Shown here: positions 7,162 to 14,549 of the stretch, piece by piece
How the letters are laid out: every line of letters starts with the position of its first letter
Numbering within the stretch: the first letter of the stretch is position 1
Origin: Nanobdellota archaeon
GTDB taxonomy: Archaea; Nanobdellota; Nanobdellia; Parvarchaeales; Parvarchaeaceae
Length of the DNA stretch: 23,856 nt
Direction: 5' to 3'
NCBI GenBank assembly: GCA_021818665.1
Contig: JAKATQ010000011.1
Coordinates: 1 to 23,856 of the forward strand
Made by a program: the position numbers and the translations under genes
The notes under the pieces: generated by a model
What the model was told of the DNA's origin: nothing
Seen by the model: the letters and a program-made list of their open reading frames with translations, nothing else
Database searches by the model: none

Positions 7162-7258
7162 GCTAGCTAATACGTGGAATAATGATATCTCATAAAAATA
7201 TTACGTCTTTTAACCGCAGTTATTTAAATCTCTCAATGACCTTTAAATCTTAAGATAT
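7162..7258 (+). repeat. Direct repeat, copy 2 (leads into the 103-aa gene)
   Basis: Positions 7162-7191 repeat the tRNA-proximal sequence at 5125-5154 (26/30), and 7242-7258 repeats 5172-5188 exactly (17 bp). The second block runs into the ATG at 7257. A TATA-like TATTTAAATC at 7221-7230 lies between the blocks and probably drives the downstream pair. Confidence 0.65.
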
Positions 7259-7568
7259 GCAAATAAAAAAGTCTTATTTAAAATGGTTTTTGGTACTAAG
7301 TTTATTAGCGGTTATATTAATAATTTTAACACCAGTTACTACTCCAATAAACGAAGGGAGCTGTGGAAACCGCCCATTAGACCTTTTCTTTGGACTTATT
7401 TATTTTGTACCTCTAGTTTTATTTAGCTATCACGTACTCGGTAAAAATTATAATAATGGAAAGTACTACAAAATCTTCTTGATTGAAGGGGTTGTTATTG
7501 CGGTAATATCCATAATAGTAGCCGTATTTAGCAACCCGTATTTTGGCCCCGTAGGTTGTCCTGGTTAA
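7257..7568 (+). CDS. Small membrane protein with three predicted spans (island)
   Basis: No family recognised. The 103-aa protein has a basic start (MQIKKSYLKW), hydrophobic spans at about 11-28, 42-59 and 73-92, and a cysteine in the first loop (SCGNRP, C36) and near the C terminus (C101). If both cysteines lie outside the membrane they could form a disulfide. The next gene starts 1 nt after its stop, so the two are very likely one transcript and may form one membrane complex. Start ATG 7257 follows a TATA-like box at 7221-7230. Very low GC and a preference for TTA/TTT codons contrast with the core genes, consistent with acquisition by transfer. Confidence 0.65.
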   Translation: MQIKKSYLKWFLVLSLLAVILIILTPVTTPINEGSCGNRPLDLFFGLIYFVPLVLFSYHVLGKNYNNGKYYKIFLIEGVVIAVISIIVAVFSNPYFGPVGCPG

Positions 7569-7569
7569 T

Positions 7570-8589
7570 ATGGTAAGGTTAAGTGATTTGATTTATTTGA
7601 TTGCGCCAATAACAACCGTTTTAGTCTTTCTTTTGCTGCTTCTAACTAATAATTTGTCTATTTCAAGTTGGCTTATTACAATTATGCTGCTTTTGAACAT
7701 TGTATTTTATTTGTTTTGTTTTATAGTTTTTAATGCGCAATCGCGCAAGTTTAAGAACGGGTTATATCTACTTTTGGGAATTGCGGCGTCATTAACCACA
7801 ATAATCGGTATTTTTACAATATTCCCATCTTTAGCGGCACCGAGCTTTGCTGGAGGAGGATACACCAATTTTTGGTTTGGAGGTATTTTTTACGCCTTGC
7901 CTAATTTTCTAATGATAATTCTAGGTCTTTTCTTTGGGATTTTAATCCCATTAATTTTATACTTAAAGTCTAAAAACGTCTCGAATGACCAACTGAAAGA
8001 TTTAAAATCTTTGTTAGGTTTTAACATTTTTTTATTTATCATAACCATAGTTTTAATTAGTTCTTTCATAGCCATCAATCCGCAAGCCAATATAGGTTTT
8101 GGATCGAGCTATAATCACGCTACCGGCGAGTTTGTAGGGCTTGGATTCTCACCGTTTAATATAACCGGTGGAAGTTGTAGTGATACCTCTCTAGTTCTAG
8201 TTGTTAGCGATTTCACTGCGTCGAGCCCGATATTTACTGGCGCCACCATAACCGCAAACGAAACCGAAAATACCTCGAATCTTAGTCAGTCCAATGGAAT
8301 CCAGCATGGTCCAAATTTTAACCCGAATATAACTGGGATTAAAGTTTATCAAGAGCCAGGATTACAGAAAGAATATATTATAGAATTAAACGGTACATTC
8401 GCTTGCTCCATAAATTCTTGTGCAAATTGGTGTAACCTGCCAGGTCAATATACTTTTAATAGCGGATACCGTGGCGGTTGTATAATTCCCGTAACTCTAG
8501 ATTACGCCAGTCCAGATGGTAACGGAACCATTTTAAGTACAAGTGGAAAGCTTTACAATCAGATATACATTGGTTGTCCACTTCCATAA
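7570..8589 (+). CDS. Polytopic membrane protein with a cysteine- and sequon-rich C-terminal ectodomain (island)
   Basis: No family recognised. The 339-aa protein has five predicted spans in its first half (about 7-26, 32-54, 64-85, 107-131, 149-169) and then a soluble domain of about 170 residues. That domain contains six cysteines (GGSCSD, FACSINSCANWC, RGGCIIP, IGCPLP), enough for three disulfides, and several NxS/T sequons (NIT, NET, NTS, NLS, NGT). Both features point to an exported, glycosylated domain. The start is 1 nt after the stop of the 103-aa gene, indicating coupling. A sample row of this gene (7681-7740) has 14 G/C in 60 bases, against 29 in 60 in a row of cdc48 (13861-13920). 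Its end overlaps the opposite-strand HAD remnant by 31 bp, marking the right side of the island. Confidence 0.7.
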   Translation: MVRLSDLIYLIAPITTVLVFLLLLLTNNLSISSWLITIMLLLNIVFYLFCFIVFNAQSRKFKNGLYLLLGIAASLTTIIGIFTIFPSLAAPSFAGGGYTNFWFGGIFYALPNFLMIILGLFFGILIPLILYLKSKNVSNDQLKDLKSLLGFNIFLFIITIVLISSFIAINPQANIGFGSSYNHATGEFVGLGFSPFNITGGSCSDTSLVLVVSDFTASSPIFTGATITANETENTSNLSQSNGIQHGPNFNPNITGIKVYQEPGLQKEYIIELNGTFACSINSCANWCNLPGQYTFNSGYRGGCIIPVTLDYASPDGNGTILSTSGKLYNQIYIGCPLP

Positions 8590-9096
8590 TTATAGCTATC
8601 CACAGAAGTAAATCGACACCAAAATCGCGAGCCGAAAATTATTTCGGGAAGTCGCGTTCTTAATAATAGCATAAGAGATGGGGGAAAATCGTCTACTAGT
8701 ACCCTGCCGTATACTAAGCCCTTGTCGCGGGTAAGTATCACGTCGATATCCTCGCCAAGGTTAGCGTCTATCCATTTTTTCTTGCCGGAATAGGCTACAG
8801 AGTTTCTTCTGGGCCTCTGCGTTAGGATAACTATATGGAAGCCAAGGCGTTTGACCACTTTAAGGATGTCCCAACCGAGCCTAAATCTCGGCAGGTTGAC
8901 CCACCACGCTTCCGAACTGTGTATCAGGTTCATACGTTCCTTTATATGGAAGAGTGTATCCGCCCTTCGCGTGGAGGCGCGTTTTAGGTTCTTTCGGCGA
9001 CCTTAATTTTTCCAGGCTGTAAATCATCGCTTTGTCGTAATCGCACAGAGTGCCGTCCAAGTCGAACAGCGCCACAGACATTTCGGAGTCTTCCAT
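8559..9096 (-). pseudogene. HAD-superfamily phosphatase/5'-nucleotidase-like gene broken by a frameshift
   Basis: Two overlapping frames encode consecutive parts of one HAD protein. The first (9096 to about 8950) has nucleophile motif I, ALFDLDGTLCDYD (D12 and D14). The second (about 8975 to 8559) continues with IKERMNLIHSSEAWWVNLPRF, motif II VILTQRPRR, a motif III lysine in TRDKGLVYG, and motif IV VLVDDFPPS. All catalytic motifs survive; the frames are offset by +1 (one extra base, or two lost) somewhere in about 8950-8990. Start ATG 9096 is preferred over GTG 9117 because a TATA-like stretch at 9118-9130 is 27 nt upstream. The last 35-40 residues look unlike the family ending and run into the AT-rich island, so the 3' end may also be replaced. 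A sequencing error or programmed shift are alternatives to true decay. Confidence 0.7.
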
Positions 9097-9117
9097 GGTA
9101 TTATGGTGAAACTCCAC

Positions 9118-9130
9118 AAATAAAAATAAT
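9118..9130 (-). promoter_or_regulatory. TATA-like box of the HAD gene
   Basis: The minus strand reads TTATTTTTATTTG, centred about 27 nt upstream of ATG 9096, which is why that start was chosen. Confidence 0.45.
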
Positions 9131-9188
9131 CGACACGCGCCTTATTTCTTGGTTCTCGACGTTGTATAGTGGCGGAAGGTGTAAGTCC

Positions 9189-9452
9189 TTACCGGCGCCT
9201 CGAGTACCTGATTTTAAGGAAAGATATAACGGCCGTGAAAACCAGCGTTACCGCGTTCGCTGCTATTACCGGCAGGGAGTCTATGTAAAATCCGTACAGC
9301 AACCATAGGAAGACACCGATCGAGATTACTAGGAACATCAGCAGCGAGATGTCTCTAGAAGATTTTGTGCGTATCAGCTTTATCAGCTGCGGCACGTAAC
9401 CGACGGTCGTCATTATGCCTGCCGCAAAACCAAGGGGTGTAACCCAGTCCAT
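9189..9452 (-). CDS. SemiSWEET-type (PQ-loop/MtN3) small transporter
   Basis: SemiSWEETs are three-helix half-transporters that dimerise to move sugars or similar small solutes across the cytoplasmic membrane. The 87-aa length is typical. Three spans are visible (about 5-25, 36-55, 60-80). The PQ motif lies in the first helix (VGYVPQ, P21-Q22) and is followed by the conserved basic and Ser/Asp loop LIKLIRTKSSRDIS. A C-terminal basic tail KIRYSRRR fits a cytosolic end. The substrate cannot be read from sequence. ATG 9452 lies about 26 nt downstream of a TATA box at 9474-9482, so the mRNA should be leaderless. It is transcribed away from pepF. Confidence 0.85.
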   Translation of the reverse strand: MDWVTPLGFAAGIMTTVGYVPQLIKLIRTKSSRDISLLMFLVISIGVFLWLLYGFYIDSLPVIAANAVTLVFTAVISFLKIRYSRRR

Positions 9453-9473
9453 CGTGATAAAGATAAGTTTGAC

Positions 9474-9482
9474 GTATAAAAA
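9474..9482 (-). promoter_or_regulatory. TATA box of the SemiSWEET gene
   Basis: The minus strand reads TTTTATACG 26 nt upstream of ATG 9452, leaderless spacing. Confidence 0.5.
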
Positions 9483-9523
9483 CGTGCTTTAAGCACCGTA
9501 TCAGCAGTAGCCGTAAGAAAAGG

Positions 9524-9532
9524 CTTATATAC
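9524..9532 (+). promoter_or_regulatory. TATA box of pepF
   Basis: CTTATATAC lies about 54 nt upstream of ATG 9582, predicting a leader of roughly 25-30 nt, longer than usual in this window. I see no strong Shine-Dalgarno before the ATG. Confidence 0.45.
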
Positions 9533-9581
9533 AAAATATGGTCAACTAGACCCTATTGCGAATCCGCTTTAAACGACTTGG

Positions 9582-11387
9582 ATGGAAACTTTCAGACAAA
9601 AACGCTGGGATCTTAGTGATATACTCTCTTCTCATAAGGGGAAACCGTTCGAAGACTTCATATCAAGCCTTGAAAGCAAAGTAAAGGAGTTCGAGCTGTT
9701 GCGTCCGGGCCTCGACACTTTGGACAAGCAGGGGCTCGAGAAGGCGATAGCCCTAAATGAAGACATCGTAGCCGGAATGATAAGACTCGATACTTACGCA
9801 GGCCTTCTTTTTGCCGCAGATACCCAATCCGAGGAAGCAAAATCGTTCATGCAGAAAGCCGATAGGATAAACACCGCCATAGGAAACCGCCTGAAGTTCT
9901 TCGAACTGTGGCTTGGCAGCGTGGACGAAACAAAGCTTCAGGAAGTGATGCCGACGAATCAGGATTACCGTACTTATATAAACAATATTAGACTCATGAA
10001 CAAATACAAGCTAGACGAAAAGGCGGAACAGGTCGCGTCCATCAAGGACATCTCTGGGAGCCACGCCTGGAAAGAGCTCTACGACACTACTACGAACAGT
10101 TTTACGTTTTCCCTTAAACCAGACGGCAGAACGACCATAAAAGACGAAAAGGGCAAGACAAAAAGGTTCATTGCCGAAGAGCTTATGCATATGAAGACCG
10201 GCAGCGATCCGAAAGAGAGAAGACTCGCTTACAGGGCGATGCTAGGGAAATATGGGACCGAGGGAAGACTGCTGTTCGATATATACTCCAACATAGCCCG
10301 GGACTTTGACAGCGAAGCCGAGATAAGGGGCTTTCCCACCCCTATCTCCACAAGGAACGCGGTAAACAGTATAGAGGACGAAGCAGTCGACGCGCTTCTC
10401 TTAGCATGCAGGAAGAACAACTCCGTCTTCCAAAGGCTGTTCAAGATAAAGGCGCGCCTTCTCGGAGTGGACAAGATGTCGCGATACGACCTTTACGCAC
10501 CCATAGAGAGACCGGACAAAAAGATAGGTTATCCGGAAGCCGTTGCACTCGTTCTAGACACTTTCAGCAGATTCGACAAGCGCTTCAGCGATCTGGCCAG
10601 ACTCGCGTTCGAGAAGGACCACGTCGACTCCGAGATAAGGCCGGGCAAACAAAGCGGCGCTTTCTGTAGTTCATGGTCGGCAGACCAGCCGCCGTACCTG
10701 AAACTCAATTACAACGACGACCTGGAAGGCGTTTTCCAGATAGCCCACGAATCCGGCCACGCGGTGCACTCTCTCCTAGCGGCAGCGCACCCGTTCCTCT
10801 CGGCCGACACCGGCACGCCGCACAACTCAGGGCTCCCCCTCGCGGAGACCGCGTCGATATTCGGGGAGATGATACTTACGGACAGACTTTTCGCGTCCAT
10901 GGACTATGTGAAACTTAAGCAGGGCCTTTTGTTCAGGGAGCTTGACAGCGCATACGCCGGGATATCCAGGCAGGCGTACTTCGTAATATTCGAGAAAGAG
11001 GCCCATGAAGCGCTTAAGAAAGGCGCGACGGCAAAGGACCTCTGTGGCATATACCGTAGGGGACTAGAGGAGATGTTCGGCGATTCGATGGACATACCGC
11101 AGGAATTCCAGTGGGAGTGGGCGTACATACCGCACATTTTCCACACACCATTCTATTGCTATGCTTACTCCTTTGGGAGCCTGCTCACATATGCGATGTA
11201 CGACAGGTACAGGAAGAATCCGGAAAAGACCCGGGAAGAAATGGAGAAATTACTGTCGTACGGCGGTTCGAAAACCCCTAGCGAGATGCTCTCCGAGATA
11301 GGGATAGACATAAAATCGGAAGCCTTCTGGCAGTCCGGCTTCGACGTGCTGAAAAGCAGGGTAGAAGAACTGGAAAAGCTCGTTTGA
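9582..11387 (+). CDS. pepF: Oligoendopeptidase F (M3 family zinc metallopeptidase)
   Basis: PepF cuts short peptides internally in the cytoplasm, usually downstream of the proteasome or of peptide uptake. The 601-aa length is right for the family. The zinc site is clear: HExxH at H389-E390-S-G-H393 (FQIAHESGHAVHSLL), with the third ligand at E422 in LPLAETASIFGE, as in M3B enzymes. The N-terminal helical region with KRWDLSDI near residue 7 is typical of PepF, as is the C-terminal YAYSFGSLLTYAMYDRY, which contributes to the substrate cleft. It has no signal peptide. It appears to be a single-gene unit; the next gene has its own TATA box. Codon use is like the other core genes. Confidence in the family is high; substrate preference is unknown. 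Confidence 0.93.
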   Translation: METFRQKRWDLSDILSSHKGKPFEDFISSLESKVKEFELLRPGLDTLDKQGLEKAIALNEDIVAGMIRLDTYAGLLFAADTQSEEAKSFMQKADRINTAIGNRLKFFELWLGSVDETKLQEVMPTNQDYRTYINNIRLMNKYKLDEKAEQVASIKDISGSHAWKELYDTTTNSFTFSLKPDGRTTIKDEKGKTKRFIAEELMHMKTGSDPKERRLAYRAMLGKYGTEGRLLFDIYSNIARDFDSEAEIRGFPTPISTRNAVNSIEDEAVDALLLACRKNNSVFQRLFKIKARLLGVDKMSRYDLYAPIERPDKKIGYPEAVALVLDTFSRFDKRFSDLARLAFEKDHVDSEIRPGKQSGAFCSSWSADQPPYLKLNYNDDLEGVFQIAHESGHAVHSLLAAAHPFLSADTGTPHNSGLPLAETASIFGEMILTDRLFASMDYVKLKQGLLFRELDSAYAGISRQAYFVIFEKEAHEALKKGATAKDLCGIYRRGLEEMFGDSMDIPQEFQWEWAYIPHIFHTPFYCYAYSFGSLLTYAMYDRYRKNPEKTREEMEKLLSYGGSKTPSEMLSEIGIDIKSEAFWQSGFDVLKSRVEELEKLV

Positions 11388-11416
11388 GGAAATCGGCTCG
11401 TCTGGTTTATAGTAAA

Positions 11417-11425
11417 CTTTATATA
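11417..11425 (+). promoter_or_regulatory. TATA box of the cdc48-scpAB operon
   Basis: CTTTATATA lies about 35 nt upstream of ATG 11456, predicting a leader under 10 nt. No further strong TATA box is evident before scpB, so the five genes probably share this promoter. Confidence 0.5.
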
Positions 11426-11455
11426 CTAGTGCTGCTTACGGTTTAACATAAACAT

Positions 11456-11962
11456 ATGGAAACCGATATCGTCTCGAGCAGCATAAGAGAATCGCTCTCG
11501 GAGATGGACTCGATCTTCAATATCTTGAAGAAGGATGACAAGTATTACGTCATACTAAGGGAAGACAGACCGGATGAAGAGAGCAGGGTGCGGAGAGTGC
11601 TCGGCGACGCCGACATGGAGTTCACGGATGTCTTCTCTCTTTTAAGGAACAGGATGCTCAAGGATCTCAGCGAGTGCATAAGCATATTCGATAATGAGCC
11701 ACTGCTGGAATCGTTAGGACTGCGCGAATACACGGAAATAGTGTACGACCTCACAAGACTCGGGCAGAGCCAGAAGATGCTCTTCAATTATGCGCTGTTG
11801 GGGAGGAGGGGCAATAAAGGCCTCCTCCAGAACTTGGGCGGCAGGAGGCTCTCTAAAAGCGCAGTCTATGTACCATCGAGGAACGATGGCGAGATAGAAC
11901 TCTTCATGAAACACTGGGGGGTAAGGTTCAACGCCAGGAAGACGCTGGTATTCGACGAGTGA
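11456..11962 (+). CDS. Unrecognised 168-aa protein, first gene of the cdc48-scpAB operon
   Basis: No confident family. The protein is soluble and mostly charged helix in the first half (DDKYYVILREDRPDEESRVRRVLGD, VFSLLRNRMLKDLSECISIFDN). The C-terminal third, from LGRRGNKGLLQNLGGRRL through VYVPSRNDGEIELFMKHWGV, looks like a small basic alpha/beta module that could bind nucleic acid or protein. It vaguely recalls a C-terminal module seen next to archaeal minimal nucleotidyltransferases, but I cannot support that assignment and no nucleotidyltransferase motif is present. Its TGA stop shares one base with the next ATG (TGATG), a classic coupling arrangement. Being first in the operon suggests a role linked to Cdc48 or to the ScpAB complex. 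Confidence 0.7.
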   Translation: METDIVSSSIRESLSEMDSIFNILKKDDKYYVILREDRPDEESRVRRVLGDADMEFTDVFSLLRNRMLKDLSECISIFDNEPLLESLGLREYTEIVYDLTRLGQSQKMLFNYALLGRRGNKGLLQNLGGRRLSKSAVYVPSRNDGEIELFMKHWGVRFNARKTLVFDE

Positions 11963-12261
11963 TGAACATGGAAAACTCCACGAACGCATTGAGCCTTATG
12001 GCGGCAGAAAGCAACAAGGAAGACATCGGGCGCGATTACGTAAGGATCGACAAGAAACTCATGGAAAAGCTGGGTGTTAAGGAGGGGGATATGGTCGAAC
12101 TGGAAGGCGAAACGTCTATAGTCACGGCGGCAGTCAAACAGTCGCATCCGGCAGACGTAGGGCTTTACATAGTCAGGATAGACAGCAAGACGCGAAACAA
12201 GGCCGGCATAAGCCTTGGGAAGAACGTTTCGATACGCAATCCGAGGGCGGGGAGGAAATAA
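11962..12261 (+). CDS. Free-standing Cdc48 N-terminal (double-psi barrel) domain protein
   Basis: This 99-aa protein aligns along nearly its whole length with residues about 8-95 of the Cdc48 encoded next to it. Shared blocks include EDIGRDYVRID (Cdc48 DDIGSSYVKID), LGVKEGDMVELEG (IGVRVGDYVEIEG), HPADVGLYIVRID (YPADLNLRLIRMD) and ISLGKNVSI (VSVGENVMV). It is therefore a duplicate of the Nn barrel subdomain with no Nc subdomain and no AAA module. In Cdc48/VAT the N domain binds substrates and adaptors, so a free copy might act as an adaptor, a decoy or a regulator (inference). ATG 11962 overlaps the previous stop. Another in-frame ATG lies at 11968. The next gene begins 1 nt after its stop. 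Confidence 0.85.
   Translation: MNMENSTNALSLMAAESNKEDIGRDYVRIDKKLMEKLGVKEGDMVELEGETSIVTAAVKQSHPADVGLYIVRIDSKTRNKAGISLGKNVSIRNPRAGRK
12251..12255 (+). promoter_or_regulatory. Shine-Dalgarno site of cdc48
   Basis: GGAGG ends 7 nt before ATG 12263, within the last codons of the preceding gene. It selects ATG 12263 (MANNDELG) over the in-frame upstream start at 12215, which lies inside the preceding gene. Confidence 0.7.
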
Positions 12262-12262
12262 A

Positions 12263-14545
12263 ATGGCAAACAACGATGAACTGGGCATAAACCTGAAAGT
12301 GGCCGAAGCGATGCAGGACGACATAGGCAGCAGCTACGTGAAGATAGACACCGCTTCGATGAAACAGATAGGCGTCAGAGTGGGAGACTACGTCGAGATA
12401 GAAGGGCTGAGAAAAACGATAGCCAGAGTGGACAGGGCTTATCCCGCCGATCTTAATCTAAGGCTCATAAGGATGGACGGCACGACCAGGAAGAACGCGA
12501 AGGTGAGCGTCGGAGAGAACGTCATGGTCAGTAAGGCGGACGTTTCCGAGGCAGAAGTGGTCAACCTATCCCCTCTCTCCAATATGAAGCTGCAGGGGGG
12601 CGAGAACTTCATAGGCAGGATGCTCGGAGGCCGCGCCGTCGCTAAAGGAGACATAATAGCCCTCGGTAACGGCAGCCGCGGCGGCATGAACTTTTTTGGA
12701 GAGGACTTCATAAGCATGATACTAGAAGGCGGTTTCCCGGCGCCACTTTTCGGGTTTACCGAGTTCAGGTTCCAGGTGACATCTACATCGCCGAAAGGCT
12801 ATGTAGTTATAACCGAAAACACCGAAGTCAACATATCGGCCGAACCGATAAAACTGTCGGAAGAGACCCGTGTCAAGCACATAAGCTATGAGGACGTCGG
12901 AGGACTTTCAGACGCGGTATCCAAGATAAGGGAGATGGTGGAGATGCCGCTAAAACACCCTGAGATATTTATGAGGCTCGGCATAACGCCGCCGAAAGGA
13001 GTACTTTTGTACGGTCCCCCCGGCACTGGAAAGACGCTGCTAGCCAAAGCGGTGGCGGACGAGAGCGAAGCCCACTTTATATCGATAAACGGACCGGAGA
13101 TAATGAGCAAGTGGGTCGGCGACGCTGAAAAGAAACTAAGGGAACTGTTCGAAGACGCCGAGAAGAACGCACCTGCGATAATATTCATAGATGAGATCGA
13201 TGCAATAGCGACTAAACGCGAAGAAAGTGTTGGAGAAGTCGAGCATAGAGTAGTGTCGCAGCTGCTTACCTTGATGGACGGGCTCAAGGGCAGGGGCAAG
13301 GTGATAGTCATCGCCGCCACAAACAGACCAAACGCAATAGACCCGGCGCTCAGGAGACCTGGCAGGTTTGACAGGGAGATAATGATAGGCGTACCGGACG
13401 TTAAGGGCAGGCTCGATATACTCAAGATACACACGAGACACATGCCTCTAGAGAAAAGCGTCAACCTGGACTATTTATCTAAGATAACGCACGGTTTCGT
13501 CGGCGCGGACTTGGAATCGCTGATAAAGGAAGCGGCCATGAACGTGATAAGGCGGAATATAAATGACCTTAACATAAAAGAGAACGAGAACATACCGAAG
13601 GCCGCACTGGAAAAACTTATAGTCAAGATGGACGATTTCGTGGAGGCTCTTAGGTTCGTCAGGCCGAGTGCGATGAGGGAAGTCTTCGTAGAGAGGCCAA
13701 ACGTAAAATGGGAAGACGTTGGCGGACTGGACAGAGTCAAGGAGCAGCTCATCGAAGCCATAGAGTGGCCGCTAAAGCATCCAGAGGCGTTCGCAAAGGT
13801 AGGCATAACGCCACCGAAAGGGATACTTCTTTACGGACCCCCCGGCACTGGAAAGACGCTGCTAGCCAAAGCGGTGGCTGCAGAGACGGAATCCAACTTT
13901 ATAACTATAAAAGGACCCGAGATATTCAACAAATACGTCGGTGAGAGCGAGAAGAGAGTAAGGGAGATATTCGACAAAGCACGACAGGTCGCGCCGTCGA
14001 TAGTGTTCATAGATGAGATAGACAGCATCGCCTCGTCCAGGTCGAGGTACGAGGGCAGCAACGCGACTGAGCAGGTAGTAAATCAGCTGCTCACCGAACT
14101 CGATGGCATAGAGCCTTTGAAGAACGTCGTAGTCATAGCGGCCACGAATCGCATAGATCGCATAGACCCGGCGATACTCAGGGCGGGAAGGTTCGACAGC
14201 ATCGTATTCGTCCCGCCACCGACCATAGACGAAAGGAAGGCCATACTCAAGGTCTACATCAACAAGATGCCTGTAAAAGGAAACAAGGACGAACTCGTCG
14301 ATTTTCTCGTCTCAAAGACCGACGGTTACGTAGGCGCAGATATAGAACGCCTCGCGAAGGAAGCTGGCATGCTGGCTCTACGTGGCGATATAGCCGCCGA
14401 TGCAGTGAGCCTCGATGACTTCCAAAAGGCGCTGGAGATAGTGCCGCCGAGTCTGACGCAGGACGAAGTAAAGACTTACGAGGAAACTGCGAAGAAGATA
14501 TACACCAAAAAGGCTAAAGTCGGCGAACTGAACTACTTCGCATGA
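12263..14545 (+). CDS. cdc48: Cdc48/p97/VAT AAA+ ATPase
   Basis: Cdc48 forms a cytoplasmic hexamer that unfolds or extracts proteins using ATP, often feeding the proteasome. The 760-aa protein has the expected order. The N domain (about 1-185) is followed by AAA module D1 with Walker A GPPGTGKT at 251-258 and Walker B D310-E311, and module D2 with Walker A at 525-532 and Walker B D584-E585. Both modules retain ATNRPNAIDPALRRPGRFDR-like and ATNRIDRIDPAILRAGRFD second-region-of-homology segments with arginine-finger candidates. The C terminus (KAKVGELNYFA) ends in a hydrophobic aromatic pair, reminiscent of proteasome-docking tails but not a perfect HbYX motif. A 41-bp stretch is identical between the D1 and D2 Walker A regions. 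It is the third gene of a five-gene operon and is followed 4 nt later by scpA. Confidence 0.96.
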   Translation: MANNDELGINLKVAEAMQDDIGSSYVKIDTASMKQIGVRVGDYVEIEGLRKTIARVDRAYPADLNLRLIRMDGTTRKNAKVSVGENVMVSKADVSEAEVVNLSPLSNMKLQGGENFIGRMLGGRAVAKGDIIALGNGSRGGMNFFGEDFISMILEGGFPAPLFGFTEFRFQVTSTSPKGYVVITENTEVNISAEPIKLSEETRVKHISYEDVGGLSDAVSKIREMVEMPLKHPEIFMRLGITPPKGVLLYGPPGTGKTLLAKAVADESEAHFISINGPEIMSKWVGDAEKKLRELFEDAEKNAPAIIFIDEIDAIATKREESVGEVEHRVVSQLLTLMDGLKGRGKVIVIAATNRPNAIDPALRRPGRFDREIMIGVPDVKGRLDILKIHTRHMPLEKSVNLDYLSKITHGFVGADLESLIKEAAMNVIRRNINDLNIKENENIPKAALEKLIVKMDDFVEALRFVRPSAMREVFVERPNVKWEDVGGLDRVKEQLIEAIEWPLKHPEAFAKVGITPPKGILLYGPPGTGKTLLAKAVAAETESNFITIKGPEIFNKYVGESEKRVREIFDKARQVAPSIVFIDEIDSIASSRSRYEGSNATEQVVNQLLTELDGIEPLKNVVVIAATNRIDRIDPAILRAGRFDSIVFVPPPTIDERKAILKVYINKMPVKGNKDELVDFLVSKTDGYVGADIERLAKEAGMLALRGDIAADAVSLDDFQKALEIVPPSLTQDEVKTYEETAKKIYTKKAKVGELNYFA
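13016..13878. repeat. 41-bp exact repeat linking the D1 and D2 Walker A regions of cdc48
   Basis: Positions 13016-13056 and 13838-13878 are identical, including third codon positions, while the flanking AAA sequences differ. This is more than protein conservation requires and suggests local gene conversion. Confidence 0.75.
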
Positions 14546-14549
14546 TCCG

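Noticed and set aside
5129..8600. A complete integrative element or provirus in the AT-rich island
   Set aside because: No integrase, transposase, replication or capsid gene is visible; only composition, a tRNA boundary and an imperfect direct repeat support mobility.
12215..12262. An upstream in-frame start for cdc48
   Set aside because: It lies inside the preceding gene; GGAGG at 12251-12255 points to ATG 12263.
12886..13464. A 192-codon minus-strand open frame inside cdc48
   Set aside because: It is the antisense shadow of the D1 AAA module; a parallel shadow occurs at D2, as expected from repeated sequence.
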